NCBI GenBank assembly: GCA_030247855.1
Contig: JAPDRN010000105.1
Coordinates: forward strand, 61,272-125,271
Source of the DNA: Knufia peltigerae
Taxonomy: Eukaryota > Ascomycota > Eurotiomycetes > Chaetothyriales > Trichomeriaceae
DNA length: 64,000 nt
Direction of reading: 5' to 3'
Notes under the pieces: generated by a model
The model's input: only the letters and a program-made list of their open reading frames with translations
The model's database searches: none
What the model was told of the DNA's origin: nothing
Part shown: piece after piece, positions 20,880 through 31,915 of the stretch
Numbering within the stretch: position 1 is the first letter of the stretch
Layout: each line of letters opens with the position of its first letter
Position numbers and translations under genes: made by a program

Positions 20880-22457
20880 TCAGGGGCACAGGCAGATGTG
20901 CTTGTGAAACGTGAATTCCTCAACGCCGTAGCCTCCCCCGTTGCTTCCCCAACCCGACCCTTTGTGGCCTGTGACAGGTGCGGTTGACGAGACATGAAGC
21001 GTGAAAGCATTGACTTGAACCTGTCCGAAGTCTAGGTCACGACCGATTCTCAGTGCCCGAGCATAGTCTCTGGTGAAGATTGATGCCGATAGACCGTAGT
21101 CCGTACGATTGGCGATCTCAATCGCTTCTTTGTCCGAAGAAAAGGTTGCAAAAGTTGCCGAAGGGCCCCAGATTTCCTCACTGCGAATTTTTGACTTTTC
21201 ATTGATGTTTCCTAGCACTGAAGGGTGCAGAGACGATCGACCGATCAGCTTATTGTCACCCGCGATGATCTCAGCCCCGTCAGCAATGGCCTGCTCGATG
21301 AGGGTGTGGGTTCTCTGCGCGGCATCGGAAGTAATGGCGCTTCCTGCAGACTGGGTCGTTTTCATGGCTGCGACGAGCTCCTTCATGAACGCGTCCTTTG
21401 CTTTTTCATGCACGAGGATCCTTTCCGTGCCAAAACATAGCTGGCCATGATTGATAACCGCTAATAGTACTGATCAGCACGCCGGTCGACACACAACAAA
21501 CACCCGACATGGGGTTTTGGGATAATACTCACTGCCCACAACGCACTTCTCCGCCGCAAGCTTCATATCTGCATCTTCTAGAACTATAGCAGGACTCTGG
21601 TCGCCCAGTTCCATCAAAATTGGTTTGAGATGGCGTGCTGCGATGCTTCCAATGATCCTCCCAACGACTGGACTACCAACAAATTCGATCTTGCGAAGGG
21701 AAGGGTGCCCAATGACAGCCTCGGTCACATTGGCTGCGTCCTTGCGGGAGCTTTGTATCTGATTGAGTACGCCATCAGGAAGTCCAGCCTCCTTGAATAC
21801 CTCGAGGATGAGTTGATGAGACCAAGGTGACATCTCCGAGGCCTTCAGAACCACAGTGCACCCAGCCGCCAGAGCCGCACTGATCCCTCGGCAAGCCATG
21901 ATCATGATAGCATTCCATCTGCTCAATCAATTAGTACAATAACACTTGAGATTTATGTAGGGTGGGATAGGGAAGGATGTTCAGCATTACGGAGGTATAA
22001 TGGTCACAACGCCCACGGGTTCTCTGAAGACGAGAGATGTGCTCACACCGTCGTCAGAGGGAGGGATTTTTCCGCCGAGCGTCATGGCCGTAGCGGCATT
22101 TTGCCGGATTGCGGTCGCTGCCAGTTTACAGTCGAAAGCGGGCCAGTTCTCGTCACAACTCGTTTCTGTTGTGATCCTCTTCTTTGCTTCCGCTGCCCGT
22201 TGCTGCAAGATATCCGCAGCTCGATGCAAGATGTCGCGGCGTTGTAGCACCGAAACTTTCTTCCACGATTTGAAGGCCCGAGATGCAGCTTCCACTGCCC
22301 TCGCCGCAACCTCGGGGGTCGCACTCTGTGCAAAGTGGACGACATCGCCTGTCTTGCCATTTACCACTGGGAAATTCTGTGCGTCAGGTAGAGTGACAGG
22401 CTCTCCATTGATCACACATGGGACTACCAGTCCAGATGCAGATGAGTGTGTGTACAT
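20880..22457 (-). CDS. Aldehyde dehydrogenase, second (salicylaldehyde/vanillin-type)
   Basis: Three exons (22457-21991, 21918-21533, 21460-20880) with GTAATG...GAGCAG and GTGAGT...TATTAG introns give 477 residues. Exon 2 restores PPWNAIMIM in phase, and exon 3 restores the catalytic region INHGQLCFGTER. The general base is the Glu of MELGDQSP, a GDQ variant of the usual GGK. The Cys nucleophile is present. The C-terminal HVSSTAPVTGHKGSGWGSNG is typical of the salicylaldehyde/vanillin dehydrogenase-like group that acts on aromatic aldehydes. It is divergent from the flavin hydroxylase, with about 530 bases between the starts. That pairing fits aromatic aldehyde to acid to ring hydroxylation. 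Specificity is inference. Confidence 0.9.
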
Positions 22458-22985
22458 CGTTTTAATGTGGCTGAGAACCTGCTGAGGTCGGTGTCAAATC
22501 TCAAACTTGTCCGGCTAAAGACGTGGTAACACCTGCGCTTCGAATCAGTATATATTCGTCCGCTGGAAAGAACATGCAGCTTCATGCAGTACCTGACTAG
22601 ATTTCTCAACACTTAGGCATGGAATTTTTCAGTCTCGGCAGCAAATCTTGCGTCTTCGGCGGACTAGCCGGCAGCGAGCTGTATGGAAAGTCGGGGATCA
22701 GACGGATGCTGGGAATCGGGACCGTTGGTATCGTACTAAGGATCAGGCCCGTGAGTTGAGCTTGTGCCGAATGCTTGGCTATTCCACGATGGTAATTTGT
22801 CGATCGTACCGGACGAAGACCATTTTGTTGTTTGACGGGCGAAGTGCCCTTCAGCAAAAGTGCCTTGGCTTCCAGCGTCCAAATAGATATTTGGATACCC
22901 GCAGCCCGAACATACTTTTATATGTGTTTTAGTCCTAAAGTAATTTTCGGGCCTCTACTGCACTACACCAGTTCTTCTGAATAAC
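22458..22985. promoter_or_regulatory. Divergent promoter between ALDH and flavin hydroxylase, with a CGG-N5-CCG site
   Basis: The 528-base gap between the two divergent starts should carry control of both genes. At 22660-22670 there is an inverted CGG/CCG pair spaced by ACTAG, the kind of half-site arrangement bound by dimeric Zn2Cys6 proteins. Two such regulators are encoded in the island. The assignment is by pattern only and such sites occur by chance. Confidence 0.4.
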
Positions 22986-24576
22986 ATGGCTTCAGCCAAC
23001 CAGCGTGACTATGGTAACATAACCCTCGTGCAGGCCTGGTTTGTCGCCAACATTGTGGAACTAACAGACCGTAGGCTCCGAAAGGCCGAAGCAAAACCTC
23101 GAAGTACTCATAATCGGTGCAGGTCTTGCTGGACTAGCACTTGCCGCGCGATTGGGACAGTCGGGACACAGGGTTACGGTCCTTGAGGCAGCACCACAGA
23201 TCTCGGAAGTAGGCGCAGGACTGACTTGTGCTCCAAACCTGACACGGTTATTGAGCAGATGGGGGCTCGACAAGCGTCTACGCCAGCATACCGATACTCT
23301 CGACTACGTCAGCCTGAGACGATGGGAAGCTGGAGAAATCTTAGGTGCATCGCCCCTCATGCCGGAAGTGGAACGCAAATACGGTGCTCCTCAATATGTG
23401 GTTCATCGAGCCGATGTTCACACCGCTATGATGGAGCAGACTGAACGTGTAGCCGAGGTTCGCGTTGCCAGTATGGTTGTATCGATCGATTTCGATAAGC
23501 CTTCAGTAACATTGGCCAACGGTGCAACGCTGGAGGCAGACTTGATTGTGGGAGCGGATGGTAAGTGCTACTCCAGCCTCCACGACATAGTTACCCGGCC
23601 GCCCAAAGGTACTGATATGTATTAGGCATGAAATCGACCTGCCGAAAGCTAGTCTACCAACGACTCGAAAAGGTAGACAAAGTTATACCTACAGGTGACG
23701 CCGCCTTCAGGGCAATGATCCCTCTGGAAAAGATTCAGGACCCAGACTTACGAGCTTTTGTACAACGTCCCATCGCGACAAGATGGATGGGTGGGGGGAG
23801 GCATGTGCAAGGTTATCCTATTCGACATGGACAGCTTTACAACATGGTAAGCGAACAATTTCCAGGTTCTGCTTCGGCAGAATAGCCAACTGATTCATTC
23901 GACAGGTAATGTGTCACCCCGACCTTGGCTTTTCAGAGGAATCTTGGACAGCACGAGGCTCGAAACAAAGTATTCTGGACCAGTTTGGAGACTGGGATCC
24001 TCTTCATCTGCGCAAACTTATCGACCTAATTCCTGACGAGGACATTATGATATGGCAACTGTGCCAACACGAGCCTTTACCTACGTGGGTGATGGGTAAA
24101 GTGGTGTTGATGGGCGATGCGTGTCATCCAATGTTGCCGTACGTTGCGCAGGGCGCTGCTCAGGCTCTCGAGGACGCTGCGGTGCTCGCGCTTGCTCTGG
24201 ATCAAGCTTCGCACGCAGATGAAGTGCCGGTAATGCTGAAGGCCTACGAGCTAGCCCGGAAACACCGCGCGGAACACATAATGAGTGTGGCAGGCAATAA
24301 TCGTATAGGCCTCCACTTGGAAGATGGGCCGGAGCAAGAGGCGCGAGACCAAAGGTTCAGGCTTATTGCACAAGGAGGCGATAATCCAGATCTACTCGGC
24401 AATGACAAGACGCAGCAGGCACTATGGGGTCATGACCCGGAAAAGGAGTTCCTCGACAATGTTGCATGTAAGTACACACAACCAACCTCACCCCAAGATG
24501 GCAAAATGACCCTGACTGTGATTTGCAAGCCATCGTCGAACAAGCACGGCGAATCACCCAATCTGGTACAAAGTAG
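22986..24576 (+). CDS. FAD-dependent aromatic hydroxylase (salicylate/3-hydroxybenzoate hydroxylase-like)
   Basis: Five exons (22986-23013, 23075-23560, 23626-23846, 23906-24467, 24530-24576) give 447 residues, the usual length of fungal group A flavin monooxygenases. The N-terminal Rossmann motif is IIGAGLAGLALAARLG followed by an acidic LEAAP. The second FAD motif is VLMGDACHPMLPYVAQGAAQ. An Arg-containing stretch (YVVHRADVH) matches the FAD-pyrophosphate contact of the family. The first intron uses the CTAAC branch point and the acceptor ...GACCGTAG. The last exon adds only 47 coding bases to the TAG. The enzyme adds one hydroxyl to an aromatic acid using NAD(P)H and O2. Given a gentisate dioxygenase 7 kb downstream, hydroxylation to gentisate is the most economical role. 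Catechol formation is the alternative. Confidence 0.9.
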
Positions 24577-25255
24577 CGATGGGAGGCTCCGGCATTGGCA
24601 GCGAGCTCTTGACAGCGGGAAACATCCCATCGAGAATCAACGAAGCATTGAGGATGAACCTGATACGCTCGTGAAGTGGGAGAAAATTAAGACCAAGATC
24701 AGTCTGTGCTCGCTAGTGTCGATGCTGCACTCCGTAGATTTCATAGAGAATTCAGGCATCGGGGCGATTGGGCATATTATTGGCTACGAATGCAGTTCCA
24801 GCTCTGGTGTGCCGTCAGTGGCTTCTACAGTATGGATACCAACCATTACCTTAAGCGAAGGGCCGCTTAGGGCACCAGCTGGGATGAAGGGCCCACAGCC
24901 AAGAACACTTGCACATGTACGAGTAATGTACGAATACGGACAGTTCAGATATTCTGGAGAGAAGATGCGGGGTCCGGAAGGGTTTTGCTTATACCCCCGT
25001 CGTTGCCCGGCTTCTGGTCGGATTACCCGCCCATCACATGGACACTACTTCTTCAGCGAATTCGTGCCTTCGCTGACGGTACTTCTAAGCTGAAGTTCCC
25101 CTTCCTGCCGTTGCCCGAACGCTGGATTGCCTACCGATCGCACTCTATCCGATCCTATAGCCTGGGGCCCGGGTTCCGCGTCGTCGACTCACACTATCCG
25201 AGCCTGCAGACCCCTGACCGCCATCCACTGCACGTGGCTTGGGGATTTTCAGGCC
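24577..25255. other. Intergenic region upstream of the second Zn2Cys6 regulator
   Basis: About 680 bases. The hydroxylase frame stays open by chance beyond its intron-corrected stop, but no protein motif supports coding. Presumed terminator plus the regulator's promoter. Confidence 0.5.
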
Positions 25256-27880
25256 ATGTCCAACAACGAAGCTGGAGACTATTCTGGCCATGGCGCAACG
25301 ATGCGGGTCCGGAGCTCGTTCGACGGAGAAGATGCTCCGGCTCACAAACGACAGAGGACTGCTTTGGCGTGCAATTCCTGCAGGTATCGGAAATCACGCT
25401 GTGACGGTGCCCACCCTATCTGCTCGACCTGTAGGTCTCAAGATCTAGAGTGCATCTACCGAGGTCCTGCACCGCGACCTCAACAACATTCCCAAGAAAC
25501 CCAGTCTTTGGAAAAACGCTTCCAGGAGTTTGAGGGCAACATTCAAAACATCAACAGCAAGTTCTCCAGGCTCGAGGACCTTTTGACGTCCCTGGCGAGC
25601 AGACCGTCGACGAGTTATGGGAGCGATCCTTCTACCTCTGTCCGGTTCGCGCTTCCTCCGAACCCAGGGCTTCCATCCACTTTACTATCTGCGATTCCAG
25701 GAAATTCCTTTTCGAATGGTCCGCCACCAAGCGCGAATGATGCCCAGGCAAATTCCTCAAAAATGCATTCCGACAAGCCTATGTCCAGACTCTGGCCTGT
25801 GACGATGCAGGAAGATACTGTGGACGGAATGGGAAGCATCATATTTGCTGATGAATCCAATTCAGGATTCTTCGGCCCTTCGTCGAATTCTGCGCTGGTC
25901 AGTAAAATCGCAAAGGCTCTCGAGTCGGGACCAGGTCCGATGCGTGAAGGCAGGGACTTTTCGCGCGATCTAGGGGGGAAGTTGTCGCGCCCGGCATCTC
26001 CTCCAGCCCAGAGTAAAGCTCTTCAGAATCCCATTAACCCCTACATCCTGCCATCACGCAGCGAGATCTATCGGCTGATTGATATTTTCTTCTCCTACAC
26101 TGGCCAATCCTTCCCTTATATTTCAAAAAGCGTGTTGACCCAAGTGGTCGGAGAACTTGATTCAAATCGGCTCAGTGGCATGCGTAAGTCGGCCCTTTGC
26201 CTTCTTAATGCTGTTCTTGCAATGGGAACAAGCCTTGATGGAACTCGACGGCGCCAGGCGAAGACTCGAGATATCGAGTCTGATGTCTTCTTCCAAAGAG
26301 CTCTAGTTTTGTCTCCCTGGACAATCTCCAACACCGCCAACTTAGAAACCCGTAAGCATTCTGTCACTCAACGCGATTCTGCTGCACGAGAGACCACTAA
26401 TTTGTTGCGTTGCAGTGCAGGCACTGACTGTCATGACTCAATATCTCCAAGGCTCATCTAGATCTGCTCAGACATGGAAGCTACACGGCCTGCTGGTCCA
26501 GGCCGCTTTTCAGCTTGGTGTCTACACAACGACTTCAACCACCAAGTTGTCTGCGTTTGAACAGGAAATTCGAACAAGGATCTGGTACACATGCATCATA
26601 CTAGACCGGTAGGATGATTTCCCACCTCTCGATTGCTGGCTCCTCCCCAGTGGCTGACTATTCAAGCATCTTTGCCACCACCTTTGGGCGCCCTCCGCTT
26701 ATACACAAGGAACTCACGCATGTCATGATGCCCAGGGATGTGGAACTCGATGAGATACCGAAGGATCGTCCTGACTACAATATGCCGCTTGGTTCCAGCC
26801 TTGGACCCTCTTCGTGCATACTATTCAATCCCAGCATGTAAGTTGATGACTTCAAGTGGTCGGCCCATTTGCTTATTCTCTGTTCAGACGGCTGTACTGC
26901 ATCCAAGGTGATATCCTGACCAAGATTTACGATGAAAACAAGTTGTCATGCCAACACCTTCCCTCCCACGAACTTTTCAGCAAAACGGTAGAGTTGGATC
27001 AACAGTTAGAGCAATGGAAGTTAACATTGCATCCTCTCACAACCTTGCTGCCGCTGGAGTTCCTTGATGGGATGGACCCTGATAATTGGGTTTATACCAA
27101 GATCCAGACCGTACTAACGCTCCGTTTTCTCAGCACGCGCACTCTTCTTTTCCGGAAGAGCTTGGAGCATGTTCTGGATGTCATGGTCAACCCCAGTGAT
27201 ATTCTGAGGCAGGCTGAGTGCTCACTTCCGATCGGAAATATCATCATTCAAACGTGCATTGAATGCTGTGTACAAACCATCACCATCATATGCAAACTTG
27301 GGTCGAAAACGCAATATCTCCCTGCGTGGTGGTATACGGCATATTATGGTGAGTCTGAAGTCGTGGGCAGCGATTCTCCAATCCCTTCCGGCATAACATT
27401 TCTGACAGAAACATGGGCAGTGTTCAACTCAGCGTTGATCCTTTTTGGCGTCATCTGCCTGCAGACCGCTGGCAACACCAGTATCGGAACGAGGCCAGCG
27501 GCAGAACTACTTGTAACCCTACAAACCGGCCTTGAAGCGCTTGATATCATCGGGAAAGAGACGCGCATTGTTCGAAGATGCTCCAAATATCTCAAAAAAA
27601 TGGTGCAAGTTTCAAAAGTTCTCGGTAGGTGTTATAAACCACAAAGCCTTCCCCGTCACCAAAAGGACCCAATCACTAATTTACTACTGTAGTTCGAAAT
27701 CATATTCCTGCACAAAGCATTGGCGCCGAAGTGTCTGCATTAATCAATTCGTCGCCTGCTATACAAGCACCTTCGACGACTGATGGGAGCGAGCCTTCTC
27801 CATTCCAGACGGAATTCGGTCCAATTCTCATCGATGAAGACTATGCTTTTCTAGACGCTTGGTCAGACATCAATTTCTAG
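25256..27880 (+). CDS. Zn2Cys6 transcription factor with Fungal_trans middle domain
   Basis: Exons are 25256-26351, 26416-26608, 26667-26837, 26888-27624 and 27693-27880, all joined in phase. A further in-frame 72-nt intron (27349-27420) is likely, because its removal gives the natural WWYTAYYVFNSALILFG. The binuclear cluster CNSCRYRKSRC...CSTCRSQDLEC (about residues 39-66) fits CX2CX6CX6CX2CX6C. A coiled-coil-like linker (EKRFQEFEGNIQNINSKFSR) follows for dimerisation. The central domain includes FFSYTGQSFPYISK and, across introns, ILDRIFATTFGRPPLI, matching the RPP signature of PF04082 regulators. The acidic C-terminus (IDEDYAFLDAWSDINF) is a plausible activation tail. It lies between the hydroxylase and the aldolase, so it is the best candidate regulator of the ring-cleavage genes. 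Confidence 0.92.
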
Positions 27881-27972
27881 TCTAGATACCTGATCAGCAC
27901 CAGATCTAGACCGTCTGTGTCAGAAGTACTAGGAGCACAACACACCACATGAGCATGAATCATTTTCTCCTC

Positions 27973-29057
27973 TCAGCGCTCATGCACATATAAGCCTATA
28001 GCTTCCACCTCTCGAACCCATAAACCCCATGCTCGAGCCCAGCCAGTCATCGCTATTTTCCCGGCAGCTGAAAGCTCATCCGGGCGAAGATAGTCGATAT
28101 CCACTCTTGGTCCGTACGACAGGTTATATGCCGCTGCCAGAAGACCGAGGCTCTCAGTTTGAACAGCAGCATTGTCTCTGGTGTAGATGGCACGATACAC
28201 ACATTCTTCAATGCCCTGTGCTGCAACAGTGTATCCATGCCCGCGCATGAGCACGACGGAATGATCGAGCTCGAGCGTCTCCGTCTCAACCACGTCCGCG
28301 TCCTCTGCATGGAAGTACTTGGCGAGTGACTCACCAAGATGTCTGTCTCGGATGAGGAGATCACGAGTCGCGTCAGATTTGTAGTATTTTGCGACATCAA
28401 ATACAGGTGTCTTTGCGCCTGTCATTTCATTGTTAAAACGAGTCAAGATTTGGGGCGGGCTACGCCATACCTAGGAAGCCTGCCATATGCAAACACGGTC
28501 TCAATGGAATGCCTAGAAGTCCAGCCAGGGGCAATTGTCAGCCTTCGATCTACAGAAGCTGTACGTCACTTGTGTGGACATGTATGCAGCAGATGGGATG
28601 GCCAGCAATGAAACACGAATTCTCAGGAGTTCTCACCGGAGATACTGTACGGCAGGACGGCACTCGCGTGACTGTGAATTACGCTTCTGACTCCCGGGAA
28701 CCTTCGATATATTTCGCTGTGGATATATCGTTCAATATACCCTGGGGCAGCGTTGGCTTCGACAGGCTCGGAGTCGACGACGTTATACTGAACAAGATCC
28801 TTTGCTGAAGTAATGTTGGCTGGGGCCACATTTCGAGGCATGATGAAAATGTCCGGGTCGTTGGGATGGCGGAATGATAGATGCCCATAAGCGTCCAGAA
28901 TCCTGTGCTCAAGTCAGAAAACCCAGATCTGATCTCATAAAACCCGCCTTGCATCGATTGTGGCTGACCCGTGGTGGTGAAGAATATGACTGCCAGTTAT
29001 ACATCTGTGCTGCCATTGCTCAAGGCGAGACTCTCCTGGTCCGTTCTGTAAGGTCAT
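27973..29057 (-). CDS. Class II aldolase/adducin-family protein
   Basis: Four exons (29057-28969, 28902-28637, 28512-28471, 28418-27973) give 280 residues. Splicing restores ILHHHGILDAYGHLSFRHP across intron 1, SISGIPLRPCLHMAGFLG across introns 2 and 3, and GAKTPVFDVAKYY after intron 3. Metal-binding histidines appear in SVIHSHASAVLPYS (HxH) and VLMRGHGYTVAA, as in L-fuculose-phosphate-aldolase-fold enzymes. Members cleave C-C bonds by retro-aldol or decarboxylation chemistry with a divalent metal. Relatives near ring-cleavage enzymes in other microbes decarboxylate hydroxy-aromatic or cleavage products. It is divergent from the FAH-fold gene. Exon 3 is only 42 nt. The start ATG is the first that keeps the frame; an upstream start cannot be excluded. 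Confidence 0.87.
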
Positions 29058-29553
29058 GATTCTTTTCAAGATAAGGCCGCTCTTTCGACGCTGAATCCTG
29101 AGTGCGGGAGTTGGGACTACATCCTATAGTACTGTTGTTGTGGATGATGACTTGGACCCCCAACTTGCCGATTGACTGTCCGACTCCTTCTCAAACTGTA
29201 AACCCGTCCCACAATCGTCCCTTGGGCTCCGTACCACAAGATCAGCGTCATACCAAGGATCCACCTAGGTAGACCAGGACTTACGGATGCCATTCCGTTT
29301 GATACCCGGCTACCATTGCACCATCTTCGGAGTATTTGCATCACGTTCCGATTCGACCGTTTGCTCCACCCTCGCAACCGACAAAGACAAGGGAACACTA
29401 GCATTGGTGATGTCGCGACAGTCTCAGGTCTGCTTATAACGTTCAATCGTAGAAGTGACAAGCCCCAGTCTTGCAACGGATACCGCAACACATTCGAGTC
29501 CTTTTCATACCGTTGTCACATTCAAGTCACCTGGGTGCAACCAAAGACCGAAG
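29058..29553. promoter_or_regulatory. Divergent promoter between class II aldolase and FAH-fold gene
   Basis: About 500 bases between divergent start codons. A CGG-ATA-CCG half-site pair is seen near 29479-29487 but its spacing differs from the one at 22660. No gene supported. Confidence 0.4.
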
Positions 29554-30649
29554 ATGGCGTGGAAGCGGCTCATTCGGTTCGAAGACAAGATCGGCGCAGT
29601 GAGGTTTGGCCAACCTGAGATCAGCGATGTCGCAGATTTCTACGAGCTTCTCCGCAATGGAAAACTTTCAGCACAGGTCCTCGCCGGTGATGATATCTTT
29701 GCGCTAAAAGAGTCAAGCGAGAGGGCACAGGTCAAGCGATTGCTGCCTGTACTTAGACGAGATGATGTGCCTCTTGTCAAATGCATTGGGTTGAATTGTG
29801 AGTAATCCAACGCGTCTATTTTGTATATGAAAGCCGAGGTTTGGAATCTGGACTACTAGTCAGGATCCAATACGTTCACGGCCAATGCCTCGTTGATGTC
29901 TTCATGGGTCCAGTACGCTAACATGGTTTACATGGTGGTAGATATGAAGCACAGTAAGCATTCCAACTTCGCGAATACAGCGATTCTCGCGTTTATTCTG
30001 TTCATTGTTAAATACTTATCTATACAAAACCACAGTCAAGGAAGCTGGTCGAAAGCCACCGCCATTTCCGTTTTTCTTTATCAAACCAAGAGACTCGATC
30101 GCATCTTTCGATGAAGACATTCCTGTGCCCAAGATCGCACAAAGCGATCAGTGCGACTGGGAAGGGGAACTCAGCATTGTGATCGGCAAGACAGGTAAAG
30201 ACATCAAGAAGGAAGATGCCTTAGAGTATGTCGCAGGCTATGTGGTCTCTAACGACGTCTCTGCACGAAAGTGGCAGCGCGATCCGGCCTATGCGGGCTC
30301 CGTACCTCAATGGGGATTCAGTAAAGGGTTCGATAAGTGGGCTCCTCTCGGTCCCATGATTGTATCTCCTCTGGTAGTTGGTGACGCAGGGAATCTCTCT
30401 TTACAGACGTCTGTCGATGGGGTTTTGAGACAAGACTCTAATACCAGCGATTTGATATTTGGAGTGAAAGAGATCATCGCCTTTATTAGCCAGGGCACAA
30501 CATTGGAGAAAGGTACCGTCATTATGACAGGTACTCCGTCAGGGGTGGCCCTAGGCATGGAGAATCCTCCGTGGCTCAAACATGGACAGGTGGTCGAGGT
30601 CACAATCGAGCAGCTTGGGAGCATAAGAAACAATGTCCGTTTCGAATGA
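29554..30649 (+). CDS. Fumarylacetoacetate-hydrolase-fold enzyme (fumarylpyruvate/acylpyruvate hydrolase-like)
   Basis: Three exons (29554-29797, 29942-29953, 30036-30649) give 289 residues. The middle exon is a 12-nt micro-exon. Its inclusion restores LVKCIGLNYMKHIKEAGRKP, the conserved entry to the FAH fold. The catalytic domain has FFIKPRDSI, the metal-ligand motif DWEGELSIVIGK, YVVSNDVSARKWQ, KGFDKWAPLGPMIV and TGTPSGVALGM. Family members hydrolyse the C-C bond of acylpyruvates such as fumarylpyruvate, the last step of the gentisate pathway, using Mg or Mn. The dioxygenase that would produce the precursor lies 1.3 kb downstream. Alternatives within the fold are oxaloacetate decarboxylases and 2-hydroxyhepta-diene-dioate isomerases. 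The neighbours favour the hydrolase. Confidence 0.92.
29942..29953 (+). other. 12-nt micro-exon of the FAH-fold gene
   Basis: It is bounded by ...GGTGGTAG and GTAAGC and supplies the codons that turn LNxxKE into LNYMKHIKE, in phase on both sides. Automated gene callers often skip exons this small. Confidence 0.75.
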
Positions 30650-30801
30650 GGTAGCAGCTAGAGATGCCCATAGTCTATAGCCTCGTCATTATCCTATTGT
30701 CGTGTCACGAATCAAGGTAACCACGATTCTGAAGGCTGAGATCTCGAGCCGCAGCCTCAGAAGAAGTAGATAAACACCCTGGATCACTTGAGGTGATAAT
30801 T

Positions 30802-31412
30802 CTAGAACCCTGGCATGGTTTGGAATGTCTTGATTCCCTCCTGAACCAATCTCGCCTCCTTACAGCGACTCACAAAGAATACCACGTTCGGAGGGAACTT
30901 TTGCAGCCTTTGCCCAAATATTAGCCTCGTATTAGCAAGTCACCCAAGGTAGCAATGGTCCCAAGAGACTTGCTTGGGACCGAGACCAAGTCCACTTACC
31001 CATCATCGATCAAAGCCACACGCACAATTAAATGAGCCCCCCCGTGCCGCGTAGGAATTGTCCACAACGTACATCCGCACTCGTTGCAAAAGACCTTGTG
31101 CTTCTCGTAACCACTAGTCGTGTCCTTCATCACGATCGTCTTGGTGTGTTGTGCGCCTGTTATTGCGACTTGGCTTTTATCAAACTTTGCACACTGCCAT
31201 CTGTGGTGTTAGTCCACGCCTAAAGTCTCTTTTCAAGTCGATTTGGGCATTCTTACAATCTGAAAGGGGCTACCCGCATTCTTCTGACAGTGGGTGCAGA
31301 AGCATTGAATACAGGTCTCTGGTTTGCCTGAGACCTCGAAACTCACGCTGCCGCAGAGGCACGATCCATGGCTGCTGAGTGTTGAGCTGGTTGCGTCGAC
31401 AGACTGGACCAT
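30802..31412 (-). CDS. GFA/CENP-V-type zinc protein (glutathione-dependent formaldehyde-activating-like)
   Basis: Assembled here from three exons (31412-31257, 31193-31000, 30925-30802), all in phase, for 157 residues. No single long open frame reveals it. Zinc-binding cysteines lie in GSCLCGSVSFEVSG, CFCTHCQKNAGSPF and CNECGCTLW, the three Cys clusters of the GFA family. The C-terminal KTFQTMPGF fits the family end. GFA proteins bind glutathione adducts. The founding member condenses formaldehyde with glutathione, but most fungal members have unknown substrates. It lies between the FAH-fold gene and gentisate dioxygenase and is divergent from the latter. Gentisate routes often include a glutathione-dependent isomerisation, so a glutathione-linked protein here is notable. 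Any role in that step is speculation. Confidence 0.8.
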
Positions 31413-31915
31413 ATCTGCATTTGACCGAGCTGTTTTCCGATGACGAATGAAGCAGAAAAGTGGCCTGTCCTTGTTCGTAGCCTTACAGACAAGAGATAAG
31501 AGACGATTCTACGACCCGAGGCACTATCAAGGCGTCGTTCTCCACTGGTTTTCCCGTTTGAGCGTGTTCAAGTGTCGGGGGTGACCACCGGCCGGAGTCG
31601 GATTCCTTCCGGATCATGGGGCTAGCAAACAGGTCCGCGGGAGCTCGGTCTTGTCTGACATGAGAGGTCTACCAGCACGCGAGGGTTGTCGCTGCGCGGT
31701 TCCCACTTGCTACTACTAGGTGCAATGTTATCCTTCTCAGCAGGTCGGACGGCTTCCGGAGGCTAGGCTGAGATAGACATCACAATTGTGATTTTTACCA
31801 CCGAAATCCCTCCAGAAATGGTCTCTACACCACAGACTTCATTACTCTACATCCAAGTCTCAAAGAGTCTTATCATAAGGTTACAGCAGCGACATAGACA
31901 AGCCACATATCTACC
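31413..31915. promoter_or_regulatory. Divergent promoter between GFA-type gene and gentisate dioxygenase
   Basis: About 500 bases with several CGG/CCG triplets in different arrangements (near 31590-31610 and 31745-31760), compatible with Zn2Cys6 control but not a defined site. Confidence 0.4.

Noticed and set aside
23909..25093. Long frame continuing past the flavin hydroxylase
   Set aside because: Splicing at 24468 with the TTTGCAAG acceptor gives a short final exon and a stop at 24576. The later part has no motif and is intron plus intergenic read-through.
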